Shown piece after piece: positions 5,491 to 6,347 of a stretch of 6,347 nucleotides of DNA. The notes beneath the pieces are model-generated. The model saw only the letters and a program-made list of their open reading frames with translations. It was not told the origin of the DNA and made no database searches. Within the stretch, counting starts at the first letter, position 1; every line of letters starts with the position of its first letter. Origin of the DNA: Nitrospinaceae bacterium (GTDB lineage Bacteria; Nitrospinota; Nitrospinia; Nitrospinales; VA-1); assembly GCA_029937635.1 (NCBI GenBank), contig JAPYPM010000132.1, positions 1 to 6,347 on the forward strand, in the 5' to 3' direction. The position numbers and the translations under genes are program-made.

Positions 5491-5958
5491 ATGAAAATTA
5501 ATTTCGAGTTTTTCTTTCTAACAATAATTCTTAGTTTAACTTTTACAAATAATGTTTTTTCACAAGCACCTGCCGTAGAGGAAGAAGAGTTCAATAATTT
5601 AGGTTATATCGCCTACTCTAATAACTACAAAGTAGCTCCTGAGTTTGACCACATTACTTTTCGCATCAGGAACCAATCAACTCTCTCAATCGATAAAATT
5701 TATGGTTGGGTATATCACATTTCAGAGGACGAAGAAGGGAACCCTTTAGTTTTGAGTTTAGTCAATAATCCTCATCGAGGGGGAGTGATCACGAAGGGAA
5801 ATCCACATCGTCCTGGAGACATAGCCGACTGGAGATTCCCGTTATACAAAGCATTGACTGCAAAAAAGGTAGGCGACAAATACACGTTGCGCATTTCCCA
5901 AAAAGGTTTATTCTTTAAAAAAGTTGAACCCCCTCCAAAAAAGAAAGTCCAAGATTAA
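5491..5958 (+). CDS. secreted hypothetical protein with GDIADW motif
   Basis: From ATG 5491 the product has 155 residues. Residues 1-24 form a clear Sec signal peptide (MKINFEFFFLTIILSLTF... ending VFS before QAP). The mature part begins acidic (EEEEF). It continues with strand-like patterns (GYIAYSN, FDHITFRIRN, IDKIYGWVYHI), then NPHRGG (93-98), and repeats this as GNPHRPGDIADWRFPL (103-118). It closes with YTLRISQKGLFF and a Lys/Pro-rich tail (PPPKKK). The pattern suggests a small beta-rich periplasmic or extracellular domain with two related NPHR turns. I know no function. A second, fragmentary member lies at 115-249, so this is a family with at least two copies locally. Upstream in-frame starts (TTG 5458, ATG 5479) would add 11 or 4 residues; 5491 gives the best signal peptide. 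It converges on the fmdB-like gene with a 12-bp gap. Confidence 0.78.
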   Translation: MKINFEFFFLTIILSLTFTNNVFSQAPAVEEEEFNNLGYIAYSNNYKVAPEFDHITFRIRNQSTLSIDKIYGWVYHISEDEEGNPLVLSLVNNPHRGGVITKGNPHRPGDIADWRFPLYKALTAKKVGDKYTLRISQKGLFFKKVEPPPKKKVQD

Positions 5959-5970
5959 AACAAAGCGCTG

Positions 5971-6063
5971 TCAGATAATTGGACATGTCCCTTGAGATGC
6001 ACTGGGTATCAACATTTTGAATGTGTGACCACAGCTTTTACATTTAAACTCATAAACTGGCAT
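5971..6063 (-). CDS. truncated FmdB-type zinc-ribbon protein, 30 residues
   Basis: ATG 6061-6063 has GGAGG six bases upstream. The product opens MPVYEFKCKSCGHTFKM, the signature start of FmdB-family regulatory zinc ribbons (MPxYEYxCxxCGHxFE). The first knuckle C8-x-x-C11 is intact. The second begins with TCP (C27-P28) but the protein ends at TGA 5971-5973 after II, so the fourth zinc ligand and the usual 30-80 residue tail are missing. After the stop codon none of the three frames restores CPxC, though one frame reads SDSALF then stop, which could be a displaced end. A small deletion within the second knuckle would explain it. It may be a recently broken gene or a three-ligand mini-protein. 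It lies 90 bp downstream of the pilin gene on the same strand, and its own strong ribosome binding site is retained. Family assignment is firm from the N-terminus; activity is doubtful. Confidence 0.68.
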   Translation of the reverse strand: MPVYEFKCKSCGHTFKMLIPSASQGTCPII

Positions 6064-6153
6064 GAATCCCTCCATTTTACTAATCGTTTTTAAGAAAACG
6101 GACACCTGTCGAAACCACTATAACTCAAACCTAAAAAAATACCTTATTATTTA

Positions 6154-6347
6154 TTATTCCACCTGGAGTTCTCCCAAAGAGTCATATCGTTGAAGCGCAT
6201 CGGTATCAAGCCAGTAAGCATTGCATAGTAAATGCATATCTTTTAGAGCTTGTTTGGAGTGAGCATCGTAACCTCGTATCTTGTACTGATTGAATTGGGG
6301 AATAGCGATAGCAGCAAGAATACCGATGATGGCAATGACAATCAGCA
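6154..6347 (-). CDS. type IV pilin, short form, N-terminus beyond the window
   Basis: The minus strand enters at the edge with LIVIAIIGILAAIAIPQFNQY, the conserved N-terminal helix of type IV pilins. The prepilin peptidase site (GFTLIEL) must lie just outside. The frame then runs IRGYDAHSKQALKDMH, CNAYWLDTDALQRY and ends at TAA 6154-6156, only 63 residues into the window. If the first Leu is mature residue 7, the mature pilin is about 69 residues: the alpha-1 helix with almost no globular head. That is far below the usual 130-160 but close to the short PilA of Geobacter (about 61). On that numbering F24, Y27 and Y32 coincide with Geobacter aromatics, and W51 stands at its F51. Truncation of a normal pilin is the alternative; no frame beyond the stop continues the protein. 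Confidence 0.9.
   Translation of the reverse strand, partial: LIVIAIIGILAAIAIPQFNQYKIRGYDAHSKQALKDMHLLCNAYWLDTDALQRYDSLGELQVE

Noticed and set aside
5400..5594. 64-residue minus-strand ORF opposite the start of the GDIADW protein
   Set aside because: It overlaps the signal-peptide coding region and has no initiation signal.
5971..5973. TGA in the FmdB-like gene as a selenocysteine codon
   Set aside because: CPII-TGA has the wrong spacing for a CPxC zinc knuckle, and the readthrough sequence does not resemble an FmdB tail.
6103..6120. Small inverted repeat (CGTTTT/AAAACG) between the pilin and fmdB-like genes
   Set aside because: A short AT-rich stem without a T-run on the minus strand; too weak to call a terminator.

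Overview
The window is AT-rich DNA with short intergenic gaps. It comes from a Gram-negative bacterium: it has two lipoprotein signal peptides, several Sec-type signal peptides and a type IV pilin. A marine lineage (Nitrospinota-like or gammaproteobacterial) would fit the mix of families, but nothing here fixes the taxon. No integrase, transposase, CRISPR array or complete RNA gene is visible.

Layout. Bases 1-423 hold no intact gene. They contain a C-terminal fragment of a small family marked by a GDIADW motif, a weak hairpin, and the 3' two-thirds of a tRNA-Gly(CCC) whose 5' part is missing. Next comes a secreted pentapeptide-repeat protein made of two cysteine-capped modules (minus, 424-1509), divergent from an intact ArsC-family reductase (plus, 1680-2027). 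A 46-residue lipoprotein (minus, 2164-2304) follows, with a perfect 10-bp inverted repeat upstream. Bases 2527-2900 hold a possible 52-residue membrane protein and a decayed N-terminus of a formylglycine-generating-enzyme (FGE)/sulfatase-modifying-factor protein. An unrecognised probable exported protein (3053-3454) converges on a DUF6279-like lipoprotein (minus) that is split by one in-frame TAA. After a promoter-bearing gap come intact slyD (4678-5160), a 44-residue membrane protein (minus, 5235-5369) and a secreted GDIADW-family protein (5491-5958), which is the fuller relative of the fragment at the window's left edge. The right end carries, on the minus strand, a 30-residue FmdB-type zinc-ribbon protein cut off after its third cysteine, and the 3' part of a strikingly short type IV pilin.

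How the parts relate. There is no single pathway. ArsC and SlyD are ordinary housekeeping or stress genes. Most of the rest is envelope-directed: lipoproteins, secreted repeat proteins, small membrane proteins and pilin. The main theme is accessory DNA in decay: a tRNA remnant, a paralogue fragment, an FGE remnant, a lipoprotein with a premature stop, and a clipped zinc ribbon. The most interesting items are the bimodular Cys-capped pentapeptide protein, the GDIADW family at both ends, the nonsense-interrupted DUF6279 gene, the short aromatic-bearing pilin and the operator-like palindrome.
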